From: an uncultured Caryophanales bacterium
GTDB taxonomy: Bacteria; Bacillota_I; Bacilli_A; RF39; UBA660
NCBI GenBank assembly: GCA_947168625.1
Contig: CAMVMQ010000009.1
Location: 1 to 17,608, forward strand
Direction: 5' to 3'
DNA: 17,608 bases
The notes beneath the pieces were generated by a model. The model had not been told where the DNA came from, did not search any database, and saw only the letters and a list, made by a program, of their open reading frames with translations. This document shows positions 1 to 6,914 of this stretch, in pieces. Positions within the stretch are counted from its first letter, which is position 1. Every line of letters begins with the position of its first letter. The translations under genes were made by a program, and so were the position numbers.

Positions 1-2
1 TA

Positions 3-53
3 GACATTAAAAATATTATTGATAAAGAGAAAAAGAAAATCAATACTGATTAG
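3..53 (+). CDS. 3' end of an upstream gene (partial, unidentified)
   Basis: This is the only plus-strand frame open from the window edge to the start of the terminator. It gives 16 residues rich in Lys, Asp and Ile, ending at TAG (51-53). The stop lies in the loop of the intrinsic terminator that follows, a compact arrangement seen elsewhere in this window. The other two plus frames have stops within the first ten bases. The fragment is too short to name a family, and the real gene could lie on the other strand. Confidence 0.35.
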   Translation, partial: DIKNIIDKEKKKINTD

Positions 54-70
54 TTAGTATTGATTTTTTG
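36..70 (+). terminator. Intrinsic terminator of the upstream gene
   Basis: A perfect 12-bp stem (36-47 AAAATCAATACT pairs with 56-67 AGTATTGATTTT) with an 8-nt loop, followed by more T residues. It closes the transcript entering from the left. Confidence 0.75.
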
Positions 71-264
71 TACATTTGTATTTTTTTTAAAATTGATAAA
101 TCATTATATTTAAAGGCATTTTCATCTATCCAGTGTATTACTTAATAGAAGAAATCTCTCCTAATGGGTTATGGAAAAATAACGAAGTTATTTTGGGTAG
201 CGAAGCGGTTAAATAAATATAAAATATTACCAAAGAATGACTATTATTTTTATAGCTAAATATC
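71..264. other. Intergenic stretch with a perfect hairpin; no confident gene
   Basis: No gene can be supported here. A perfect 8-bp stem AAAATAAC/GTTATTTT (176-183 with 187-194, loop GAA) is followed by GGGTAGCGAAGCGG, which is richer in G and C than its surroundings. It does not match the T-box consensus, and no T-run terminator follows. Two short frames cross it. One, at 100-216, is open but has no ATG and would end in SPNGLWKNNEVILGSEAVK. The other, at 164-259, starts at ATG and codes 31 residues, but has no ribosome binding site. Either could be a relic of a lost gene or chance. Confidence 0.3.
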
Positions 265-293
265 TTGAAAAATATATGTTTTTAGTATATACT
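265..293 (+). promoter_or_regulatory. SigA-type promoter of the HD-valS operon
   Basis: TTGAAA (265-270), a 17-bp spacer, then TATACT (288-293). Expected transcription start is near 300, giving a leader of about 20 nt that already contains AAGGAG (306-311) seven bases before the ATG at 319. Any structure at 71-264 would therefore lie upstream of this transcript. Confidence 0.65.
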
Positions 294-318
294 TATATTA
301 ACAAAAAGGAGATAGTAT

Positions 319-1077
319 ATGAAGAGTAGTAGGATTATGAAGATATTCGAACAATATGTTAGAAAATATGATATGAATAATGTTAATATTAAATCCAGGT
401 ATTTTCATTCTCTAAAAGTAATGGAAATAGCTAAAGAACTTGCTACTGGTCTTGGTATATTTACGGAAGAAGAAATTGCAGTTGTTGAACTTGCTAGTTT
501 ATTTCATGAAATAGGTAATTTTTCGAAAACTCCTAATTATCGAATAGATGAAGAAGATGATGAAGTTACAGAAAAAACTTTAGATATATTATTTACTAAA
601 GGATTGATTAGAGATATAACTAAAGATACTACTTATGACAGTATTATTCAAATAGCTATATTTGGCTGCTACAAGAATGGTTTCCCTAGAGGAATTGATG
701 AGAAAACTAGACATATTTGTGCTATTGTAAAAGATGCTCACAATTTAGATTCTTTTAGATTATTTGTTAATTATCCTTATGTGGATACAAGAATTAGTAG
801 TTATCCTAATTCTATTGTGTATAATGATTTTAAAAAGTTTAAAACAATTCATAATAAAGTATGTGAAAATAATTCTGATAGTGTATTAGCCCTACTATCT
901 AAGATGTATTCTTTCAATTATAAATACTCTTATTATTTACTTAAACAAAATGCTTATGTAGCTAAATTATTTGATATGCTTACTTTTGAAAATGATGATA
1001 TAGAAAAGTTCTTTAAACAACTTACAATGGTATTAAATAATTATATTGATAAAAGGATAGGTGCTATTTATGCTTGA
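319..1077 (+). CDS. HD-domain protein (putative metal-dependent phosphohydrolase)
   Basis: 252 residues, soluble, with no signal peptide. The N-terminal half resembles HD-superfamily hydrolases: H30 in SRYFHSLKV, then LFHEIGNF (H63-E64) at the place of the usual HD pair, and later KDAHNLDSFR (D139, H141, D144) resembling the downstream metal-binding Asp. The family hydrolyses phosphomonoesters or phosphodiesters, often of nucleotides, using bound metal. The substrate cannot be told here. The HD pair reads His-Glu, which may weaken or change metal binding. The C-terminal 100 residues are Lys/Tyr-rich and not recognised. The start is supported by AAGGAG seven bases upstream. The 3' end overlaps the valS start, so the two genes are probably translationally coupled. 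An HD-family assignment is likely; enzymatic activity is inferred. Confidence 0.75.
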   Translation: MKSSRIMKIFEQYVRKYDMNNVNIKSRYFHSLKVMEIAKELATGLGIFTEEEIAVVELASLFHEIGNFSKTPNYRIDEEDDEVTEKTLDILFTKGLIRDITKDTTYDSIIQIAIFGCYKNGFPRGIDEKTRHICAIVKDAHNLDSFRLFVNYPYVDTRISSYPNSIVYNDFKKFKTIHNKVCENNSDSVLALLSKMYSFNYKYSYYLLKQNAYVAKLFDMLTFENDDIEKFFKQLTMVLNNYIDKRIGAIYA

Positions 1078-3598
1078 TAAGAAATACAACCACTTAGAAG
1101 TGGAAAAAGATAAGTATAATACTTGGAAAGAAAATGGTTATTTTACTTCTAATGATAAGAGTAAAGAACCTTTTTGTATTGTTATTCCTCCTCCTAATGT
1201 TACGGGTAAATTACATTTAGGTCATGCATGGGATACTTCTCTTCAAGATATTATTATTAGATATAAGAAAATGCAAGGATACGATGCTGTATGGATACCT
1301 GGTATGGATCATGCAGGTATTGCTACACAGGCTAAGATTGATAAGAAACTTAGAAGTGAAGGTATTGATCCTCGTAGTATGGAACGTGAAGAATGGCTTA
1401 AGGTTGCTTGGGCTTGGAAAGATGAGTATGCTGAAAATATTCATGCTCAGTGGGCTAAGTTAGGTCTTGCTTTAGATTATTCGAAAGAAAGATTTACTTT
1501 AGATGATGGTTTATCTAATGCTGTTAAAAAAGTATTTGTAGACTTATATAATAAAGGTTTAATCTATCGTGGAGAAAGAATTATTAACTGGGATCCTTTA
1601 GCTAAGACAGCTCTATCTAACGAAGAAGTAATTTATAAGGATGTACCTGGAGCTTTTTATCATATTAAATATATGTTAGAAGGCTCTGATGAGTATTTAG
1701 AGGTTGCGACTACTAGACCTGAAACATTATTTGGTGATACCGCTGTTGCTGTTAATCCAAATGATGAAAGATACAAAAAATATATTGGTAACAATGTTAT
1801 TCTACCTTTAGTTAATAAGCCAATTCCTGTAATAGGAGACATTCATGCCGATATGGATTTTGGTACTGGTGTTGTAAAGATTACACCTGCTCACGATCCT
1901 AATGATTTTGAAGTTGGTAATAGACATAATCTACAGAGAATTATTGTTATGAATACTGATGGAACAATGAATGAGAATGCTGGTATTTATAATGGATTAG
2001 ATAGATTTGAATGTCGTAACAGAGTTGTTAATGATTTAAAAGAAAAGAATCTTCTTATTAAAGTAGATCCTATTAATCATAATGTTGGTTTTTCAGAAAG
2101 AACTGATGTAATGGTAGAACCTTATTTGTCTAAACAATGGTTTGTTAAAATGAGACCATTGGCGGATGCTGTTTTAGAAAATCAAAAAGATAAAAAAAAT
2201 AAAGTTAATTTTGTTCCTGCTAGATTCGAGAAGATAATGAATCACTGGATGGAAATTACTTATGATTGGTGTATTTCTAGACAGCTATGGTGGGGACATA
2301 GAATTCCCGCATGGTATAAAGGTGACCAGGTTTATGTTGGAATTGATGCACCTAAGGAAGAAGGTTGGATACAAGACTATGATGTTCTTGACACTTGGTT
2401 TTCAAGTGCATTATGGCCATTTAGTACTTTAGGTTGGCCTAATGATACGGAATTATTAAAAAGATATTATCCTAACAATGTTCTGGTAACTGGATATGAT
2501 ATTATTCCTTTTTGGGTAAATAGAATGACATTTCAAGGACTAGAGTTTACTAAACAAAGACCATTTAAAGACTGTTTAATTCATGGACTTATTCGTGATA
2601 AGCAAGGCAGAAAGATGAGTAAAAGTTTAGGTAATGGAATAGATCCTATGGATGTAATAGATGAGTATGGAGCAGACTCTCTTAGATATTTTTTAACCAC
2701 TTGTACTGCTTCTGGTATGGATTTGAGATATGATGAAGAAAAAGTTAAATCTACTTGGAATTATATTAATAAAATATGGAATGCTTCTAGATTTGTTTTG
2801 ATGAAAGTTGAAGACTTTAATAAAGATAATTATACTTTAGATAATTTAAGAGAACACGATAAATGGATTCTTACAAAACTTAATAATACAATTAAGGCTG
2901 TAATAAAGAGTATGGATAAATATGATTTTAATATAGCAGCTTCTACTTTATATGATTTTGTATGGAGTGACTTCTGTGACAAATATATAGAGTTATCTAA
3001 ATTTTATAGTGATAATACAACGAAGAGTGTACTAATTAAAGTACTTACTGATATCATTAAAATGCTTCATCCATTTATGCCATATGTTACTGAGGAAATA
3101 TATAGTATGCTTCCTATTAAAGAAGCTGATTCTATTATGATAAGTACTTATCCTAAGTATAATAAAAAAGAAGTATTTGAAACTAATGTTGATGATATTT
3201 TAGATTTTATTACTATGTATCGTAATAAAAAGGCTTCTCTAGGTAATATTGGTGAATATAAAGTATATTTAAAGACTAGTACTGAATATGAAAGAGAAAT
3301 TATTACTAATATGCTTAAACTTGGGGATAGACTATCTGATAGTGATAATAATGGTACAGAGATTCAATATAAAGGACTATATATTAAGATTATTTTTGAT
3401 AATAGTAAGAATATAGAAGAAGAAAAGAAAAAGCTTCTTAAAGAAAAAGAAAGACTTGAATCTTCAATTAACAGAAGAGAAAAACTACTTTCTAATGAAA
3501 ATTATGTTAGTAAAGCACCTAAAGAGATTGTTGATAAAGAGAGACAAAGCCTTAATGAAGAAAAAGAATTATTAAAAAATTTAGTAAATAAATTATAG
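1070..3598 (+). CDS. valS: Valyl-tRNA synthetase
   Basis: Class Ia aminoacyl-tRNA synthetase that charges tRNA-Val. From the ATG at 1070 it has 842 residues, slightly short for bacterial ValRS. Visible parts: the ATP-binding HLGH signature in PPPNVTGKLHLGH (about residues 41-53); the CP1 editing domain with TTRPETLFGDTA (214-225), which clears mischarged Thr; the catalytic core segments WWGHRIPAWY and DTWFSSALWPF; KMSKS at 515-519; a helical anticodon-binding domain; and a C-terminal coiled coil (about 780-842) rich in Lys and Glu that grips tRNA in this family. An in-frame GTG at 1061 could add three residues, but MLDKKYNH at the ATG fits the family better. AAAGGA (1052-1057) lies inside the preceding HD gene. 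The ATG overlaps that gene by eight bases. No T-box leader was found before this operon. Confidence 0.97.
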   Translation: MLDKKYNHLEVEKDKYNTWKENGYFTSNDKSKEPFCIVIPPPNVTGKLHLGHAWDTSLQDIIIRYKKMQGYDAVWIPGMDHAGIATQAKIDKKLRSEGIDPRSMEREEWLKVAWAWKDEYAENIHAQWAKLGLALDYSKERFTLDDGLSNAVKKVFVDLYNKGLIYRGERIINWDPLAKTALSNEEVIYKDVPGAFYHIKYMLEGSDEYLEVATTRPETLFGDTAVAVNPNDERYKKYIGNNVILPLVNKPIPVIGDIHADMDFGTGVVKITPAHDPNDFEVGNRHNLQRIIVMNTDGTMNENAGIYNGLDRFECRNRVVNDLKEKNLLIKVDPINHNVGFSERTDVMVEPYLSKQWFVKMRPLADAVLENQKDKKNKVNFVPARFEKIMNHWMEITYDWCISRQLWWGHRIPAWYKGDQVYVGIDAPKEEGWIQDYDVLDTWFSSALWPFSTLGWPNDTELLKRYYPNNVLVTGYDIIPFWVNRMTFQGLEFTKQRPFKDCLIHGLIRDKQGRKMSKSLGNGIDPMDVIDEYGADSLRYFLTTCTASGMDLRYDEEKVKSTWNYINKIWNASRFVLMKVEDFNKDNYTLDNLREHDKWILTKLNNTIKAVIKSMDKYDFNIAASTLYDFVWSDFCDKYIELSKFYSDNTTKSVLIKVLTDIIKMLHPFMPYVTEEIYSMLPIKEADSIMISTYPKYNKKEVFETNVDDILDFITMYRNKKASLGNIGEYKVYLKTSTEYEREIITNMLKLGDRLSDSDNNGTEIQYKGLYIKIIFDNSKNIEEEKKKLLKEKERLESSINRREKLLSNENYVSKAPKEIVDKERQSLNEEKELLKNLVNKL

Positions 3599-3613
3599 TA
3601 AGGAGGGATATTT

Positions 3614-3958
3614 ATGGCTAAGTTTTGTACAAATTGTGGTACCGAATTAAACGAAGAACAGGATATTTGTTTAAAGTGTGGAGTAAAAGTTAATAAGAAT
3701 GGTGGAGGAAATGTTAATCATGACCCGAATGCTAAGTCAAAAATGGCTGCTGGTCTTTTGGGAATATTCTTGGGAGCTCTAGGAGTTCATAACTTTTACT
3801 TGGGTTATACTGGTAGGGCAGTAGCTCAACTTCTAATTACAATCCTTTCTTGTGGAATACTAAGTGTTGTATCTGCTGTATGGGGATTAATTGAAGGTAT
3901 TATGATACTTTCTGGCTCTATAAATACAGATGCTAATGGTAAACCTTTAACAGATTGA
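3614..3958 (+). CDS. Zinc-ribbon plus TM2-domain membrane protein
   Basis: 114 residues. The N-terminus is a zinc ribbon with two CxxC pairs (C5/C8 and C19/C22). A Gly/Asn-rich linker leads to a TM2 domain (about 43-102): two hydrophobic helices joined by a short turn, with the typical LGIFLGALGVHNFYLGYTGR start. TM2 proteins are small integral membrane proteins of unclear function. The zinc ribbon would face the cytoplasm. AAGGAGG (3600-3606) sits seven bases before the ATG, 15 bases after valS, so the gene is probably in the valS operon. The stop overlaps the start of the next gene by one base. Family assignment is firm, role unknown. Confidence 0.88.
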   Translation: MAKFCTNCGTELNEEQDICLKCGVKVNKNGGGNVNHDPNAKSKMAAGLLGIFLGALGVHNFYLGYTGRAVAQLLITILSCGILSVVSAVWGLIEGIMILSGSINTDANGKPLTD

Positions 3959-4326
3959 TGAAGAAAATTATTAATGTTCTTATTTTGGTAAGTTTCTACT
4001 TATTTATTTATCTTTTATTTAAAGGAATAATACCGGGAGAGTGTTTATTTAAAAGGATATTTGGTATTAATTGCCCTGCTTGTGGATTAACAAGAAGTAT
4101 TAAGGCAATATTGCGATTAGATTTTATTAGTTCATTTAATTATAATATACTCGGAATACCTTTATTTATTGTTATTATATTTATGACAATAAGTTTAATT
4201 GCCGATATTATTAAAGATACTGATAAAACTATCAATTATATGCTTAAATATTTAGGTAAATACTATTATGTAATATTTATTGTACTTATTGTTAGTATGG
4301 TTATAAATAATATTAGATGTATATAA
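3958..4326 (+). CDS. DUF2752 family membrane protein
   Basis: 122 residues from the ATG at 3958, which shares its A with the TGA stop of the TM2 gene (TGATG). There is no separate ribosome binding site, so translation is probably coupled. It has an N-terminal helix (about 5-23), then the DUF2752 hallmark INCPACGLTRS (C39, C42, T45, R46), then two more hydrophobic segments (about 62-84 and 102-117). The CPxCGxTR motif defines the family; its function is not known. DUF2752 and TM2 genes are often neighbours, which suggests a shared membrane role. A TTG three bases earlier could also start the frame but is less likely. Confidence 0.85.
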   Translation: MKKIINVLILVSFYLFIYLLFKGIIPGECLFKRIFGINCPACGLTRSIKAILRLDFISSFNYNILGIPLFIVIIFMTISLIADIIKDTDKTINYMLKYLGKYYYVIFIVLIVSMVINNIRCI

Positions 4327-4332
4327 GAAATT

Positions 4333-4364
4333 TAAAACACCCATAATAAAAATGAGGTGTTTTA
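4333..4364 (+). terminator. Hairpin ending the valS operon, overlapping the next ribosome binding site
   Basis: A 9-bp stem TAAAACACC/GGTGTTTTA (4333-4341 with 4356-4364) just after the DUF2752 stop. The T tract is inside the stem rather than after it, so it is a weak terminator. GAGGTG (4354-4359), the probable ribosome binding site of the following DUF421 gene, lies in the descending arm. In read-through RNA the hairpin would mask that site. Confidence 0.5.
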
Positions 4365-4367
4365 TTT

Positions 4368-5074
4368 ATGGAAATATTAAAAATATCATATAGATCGATT
4401 ATTATTTTAATAGTATTGTTTTTTATTACAAAGATGATTGGTAAAAAGCAGATATCACAACTTAGTTTATTTGACTACGTTGTGGGTATTACAATTGGTA
4501 ATATAGCTGCAATATATCATTAGATATTGAAAAGAATATGATTGCGGGTATTGCATCTCTTTTTATATATGGCATAGCATCAGTTGTTATTTCACTTATG
4601 ACAAGAAAGAGTATTTTCCTTAGAAGATTTTTTATTGGTGTTCCAACTTTACTTATGGAAAATGGCAAAATTATTGAATCCGGTCTTAGAAAATGTCGAA
4701 TTGATGTTAATGAACTATTATCTGAGGCAAGAGTTAATGGATTCTTTGATTTAACAGAAGTTAATATTGCAATTATGGAGACGGATGGAAGAATTAGTTT
4801 TCTTCCCCATGAATGGGCTAAACCAAGCAATAAAAAAGATTTAAAAATTAAGGCAAAGGATAGCAATTTAGTAGCAAATGTTATTATTGATGGAGTGTGT
4901 CTAATTGATAACTTAAGGGCTATTTGTAAAGATAGAGAATGGCTAATACATGAACTTAAGGTTAATGGTTATAATGATATTAATGATGTTTTACTTGCAA
5001 CGATTGATGATAAAATGAAATTTACTATATATGGTAAAAATATAGAAAGTAATAAAAGTACTATTTTGGAATAG
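4368..5074 (+). pseudogene. DUF421 (YetF-type) membrane protein gene with a frameshift
   Basis: Two frames together make one DUF421 protein. The first starts at ATG 4368 (after GAGGTG) and gives 51 residues with two membrane helices and the typical MIGKKQISQLSLFDYVVGIT and GNIAA segments. It stops at TAG 4521-4523. The second frame, in the -1 register, continues with SLDIEKN from about 4517 into a third helix and the cytoplasmic domain (PTLLMENGKIIESGLRK, then LRKCRIDVNELLSEARVNGF), ending at TAG 5072-5074. Restoring one base near 4512-4520 would rejoin them, reading about GNIAAIYSLDIEKN. There is no classic slippery heptamer. Either the gene is recently inactivated or the assembly has an error. 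The second part has its own ATG at 4538, but only a weak upstream GAAAAG. DUF421 proteins are membrane proteins of poorly known function, some sporulation-linked. Confidence 0.8.
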
Positions 5075-5083
5075 TATTTTTTT
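5054..5083 (+). terminator. Intrinsic terminator of the DUF421 gene
   Basis: Stem AGTACTATT/AATAGTATT (5057-5065 with 5070-5078, one G-T pair), extended by A/T pairs, with loop TTGG and a run of T to 5083. The gene's TAG stop (5072-5074) lies inside the right arm. Confidence 0.75.
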
Positions 5084-5091
5084 ATTTTCTT

Positions 5092-5100
5092 TGTTATAAT
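5092..5100 (+). promoter_or_regulatory. Extended -10 promoter of the deacetylase gene
   Basis: TGTTATAAT (TGn plus a perfect TATAAT at 5095-5100), with no good -35 at the right spacing. Expected start near 5107 leaves a 14-nt leader holding AAGG (5112-5115). The same TGTTATAAT occurs before rmuC. Confidence 0.6.
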
Positions 5101-5120
5101 TGTAAAGTAAGAAGGTAGTT

Positions 5121-6503
5121 ATGAAGAAGTATATGTGGTTAATTATTATATCAGTTTTTGTTATTCTCATTTCTATTTTAGTATTTTTACTATATCCTAG
5201 AGTTAGATTTGATAATAGAAATGTTAATTTAGGTGAAGTATATAACCCTGATGTTAAAGTATATAATATTTTTACTGATTTATCTAATAGGATTAGAGTA
5301 AGTAATAATGTAGATACAAGTAAGCTAGGTAGTTATGATGTTAAGGTAGAATTTAAATATTTTTTTATTAATATCAAAAATAAATATGCAGTTGAGGTTG
5401 TCGATAAGGAAAATCCTGTTATTAATTTAGTTGGTAGTGAGATAGGAAGGGCTTGTCCTGGAAAAGAATATGTTGAAGAAGGCTATACCGCTAGTGATAA
5501 TTATGATGGAGATTTAACTGATAAAGTAATTATAGAAACAGGAGACAACAAAATTATTTATACTGTTTCTGATAGTTCTGGAAATGCTTTTAATACTGAA
5601 AGAAAGATAGAATATATTGATGAAGAGGCTCCTACTATTAAGCTTAGTGGTAATAGTACTATTTACCTTTATCTTGGAAACAATTATCAAGAACTAGGGT
5701 ATAGTGCTATAGATAACTGTGATGGCGATATTACTGATAAGGTTGTATCCACAGGAAATGTTGATACATCAAATGTTGGTACTTATAAAATTACTTATAC
5801 AGTAACTGATAGTAGCAATAATACTACATCAGTTGAAAGAACTATTGTAGTTAAAAAAATTGTTACACAAATGACTTATGGAAATGGTAATGTTTATCTT
5901 ACTTTCGATGATGGTCCTAGTGAAAGGACGAGGGAAATACTAGATATTTTGGATGAAGAAGGTGTTAAGGCAACATTCTTTGTATGTGGAGCAAATGCTT
6001 ATACAAAGAGGGCTTATGACTCTGGTCATACAATTGCCCTTCATTCTAATACGCATAACTATTCTTATATATATGCTAATAGTAATAACTTTTTTGAAGA
6101 TTTGAATGCAATTGATACTAAAGTATTTAATGTTATAGGTATTCATTCTAAATTCACAAGGTTTCCAGGAGGTAGTTCTAATACAATAAGTAGACGTTAT
6201 CATACTGGCATTATGTCTTATTTAACAAGTGAAATAGAAAATAGGGGATATACTTATTTTGATTGGAATGTTGACTCTAATGATGCAGGTAGTGATGTAT
6301 ATAGCAGTGATAATATCTATGCTAATGTTATTAATCATTTATCACACAATAAGACAAATATTGTCTTAATGCATGATTCTGGTGGTCATAGTGCAACTGT
6401 TAATGCTCTTAGAAATATAATTAGAACTGCTAAAGGATACGGATATTCTTTTAAAGCAATTGATAGTAGTACTCCTGTTATACATCACGGTGTAAATAAT
6501 TAG
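5121..6503 (+). CDS. Membrane-anchored polysaccharide deacetylase with Ig-like repeats
   Basis: 460 residues. A signal anchor (about 4-26) is followed by one diverged and two clear DUF5011 Ig-like repeats (about 30-92, 93-170, 171-247). The repeats are recognised by DNxDGDxTDKV and GTYKITYTVTDSSNN-type segments. A NodB deacetylase domain follows (about 255-450). All five NodB motifs are present: TFDDGPS (metal and base Asp 263/264), HSNTH (H308, H312), RFPGG (R347), DWNVDSNDA, and LMHDSGGH (H418). This family removes N-acetyl groups from peptidoglycan or related glycans, often giving lysozyme resistance. The Ig-like stalk would hold the enzyme out from the membrane. The substrate is inferred. 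The start is supported by AAGG five bases upstream. It has its own promoter and is followed by a hairpin at 6596-6630. Confidence 0.92.
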   Translation: MKKYMWLIIISVFVILISILVFLLYPRVRFDNRNVNLGEVYNPDVKVYNIFTDLSNRIRVSNNVDTSKLGSYDVKVEFKYFFINIKNKYAVEVVDKENPVINLVGSEIGRACPGKEYVEEGYTASDNYDGDLTDKVIIETGDNKIIYTVSDSSGNAFNTERKIEYIDEEAPTIKLSGNSTIYLYLGNNYQELGYSAIDNCDGDITDKVVSTGNVDTSNVGTYKITYTVTDSSNNTTSVERTIVVKKIVTQMTYGNGNVYLTFDDGPSERTREILDILDEEGVKATFFVCGANAYTKRAYDSGHTIALHSNTHNYSYIYANSNNFFEDLNAIDTKVFNVIGIHSKFTRFPGGSSNTISRRYHTGIMSYLTSEIENRGYTYFDWNVDSNDAGSDVYSSDNIYANVINHLSHNKTNIVLMHDSGGHSATVNALRNIIRTAKGYGYSFKAIDSSTPVIHHGVNN

Positions 6504-6561
6504 ACTTCAATGTTAAATACATCTTATTAATTATTATCTTATATTATGATAATATGTATAC

Positions 6562-6632
6562 ATATGAAGGAAACTTCATAAAATTATTTAATGCTGCTGC
6601 CTAGCTAATTAGAGTTGGGTAGCCCTTTTTTT
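6562..6632 (+). ncRNA. Candidate small RNA or structured 3' end
   Basis: A 7-bp stem TATGAAG/CTTCATA capped by a GAAA tetraloop (6563-6580), an A/T-rich single-stranded linker, then a terminator hairpin with a T run. This hairpin-linker-terminator order is typical of short bacterial RNAs. A weak TTAATT-N17-TAATAT promoter ending at 6555 would start an RNA of about 70 nt. Upstream lie two palindromes, ATATTATGATAATAT (6541-6555) and ATATGTATACATAT (6552-6565). It may equally be the 3' untranslated end of the deacetylase mRNA. Confidence 0.3.
6596..6630 (+). terminator. Intrinsic terminator after the deacetylase gene
   Basis: Stem GCTGCCTAGC/GTTGGGTAGC (6596-6605 with 6614-6623), all paired with three G-T wobbles, 8-nt loop, then CC and a run of seven T. 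It lies about 90 bases after the deacetylase stop. Confidence 0.6.
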
Positions 6633-6642
6633 ATTTATTATC

Positions 6643-6882
6643 TCATTTCTTCTTAAGAGTAAACCACCTAAAATGTTTAGCTACTTCTATATCAAATATT
6701 CCTTGTGGCATATTGTACTAGTTTTCATTTGTGAGGTAAATACTTGGTAATTATATTATATATTTTTTATACAATTTGCTATAATTCTTGATAAAATAAG
6801 GCATAGAAACATTTTCCTCGAACTCAATACTTAAATTAAGTTTATAATAATGTTGTTTTATTTCGATTATAATGTTATACTT
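6643..6882 (-). pseudogene. Possible decayed minus-strand reading frame
   Basis: On the minus strand one frame runs for 79 codons with two internal stops and ends at TGA (6643-6645). Its last part reads NMPQGIFDIEVAKHFRW then FTLKKK, and an earlier part reads KLNLSIEFEENVSMPYF. Both look more like protein than A/T-rich noise, and both lie in the same frame. No start codon or ribosome binding site is clear, and the family is not recognised. With so many stops in A/T-rich DNA, chance is not excluded. This frame fills most of the 411-base gap between the two Ig-repeat genes; the rest holds the hairpins before it and a promoter after it. Confidence 0.25.
6853..6881 (+). promoter_or_regulatory. 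Candidate promoter of the 6915 gene
   Basis: TTGTTT (6853-6858), 17-bp spacer, TATACT (6876-6881). Another -10-like TATAAT sits at 6868. Transcription would start near 6888, about 27 bases before the ATG. Confidence 0.4.
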
Positions 6883-6914
6883 TTATTAAGAGAGAATAGA
6901 CAGATTGGTTAGAA

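Noticed and set aside
150..230. T-box riboswitch for the valS operon
   Set aside because: GGGTAGCGAAGCGG looks only roughly like a T-box; the UGGN bulge is missing, no terminator follows, and the operon promoter at 265-293 lies downstream of it.
1217..1842. Short frames on both strands within valS
   Set aside because: Shadows of the valS coding sequence, which is unbroken with all synthetase motifs.
4505..4525. Programmed -1 frameshift in the DUF421 gene
   Set aside because: No X-XXY-YYZ heptamer and no clear downstream stem; a lost base is simpler.
4489..4866. Minus-strand 125-codon frame
   Set aside because: Antisense shadow of the DUF421 gene, which has clear family motifs on the plus strand.
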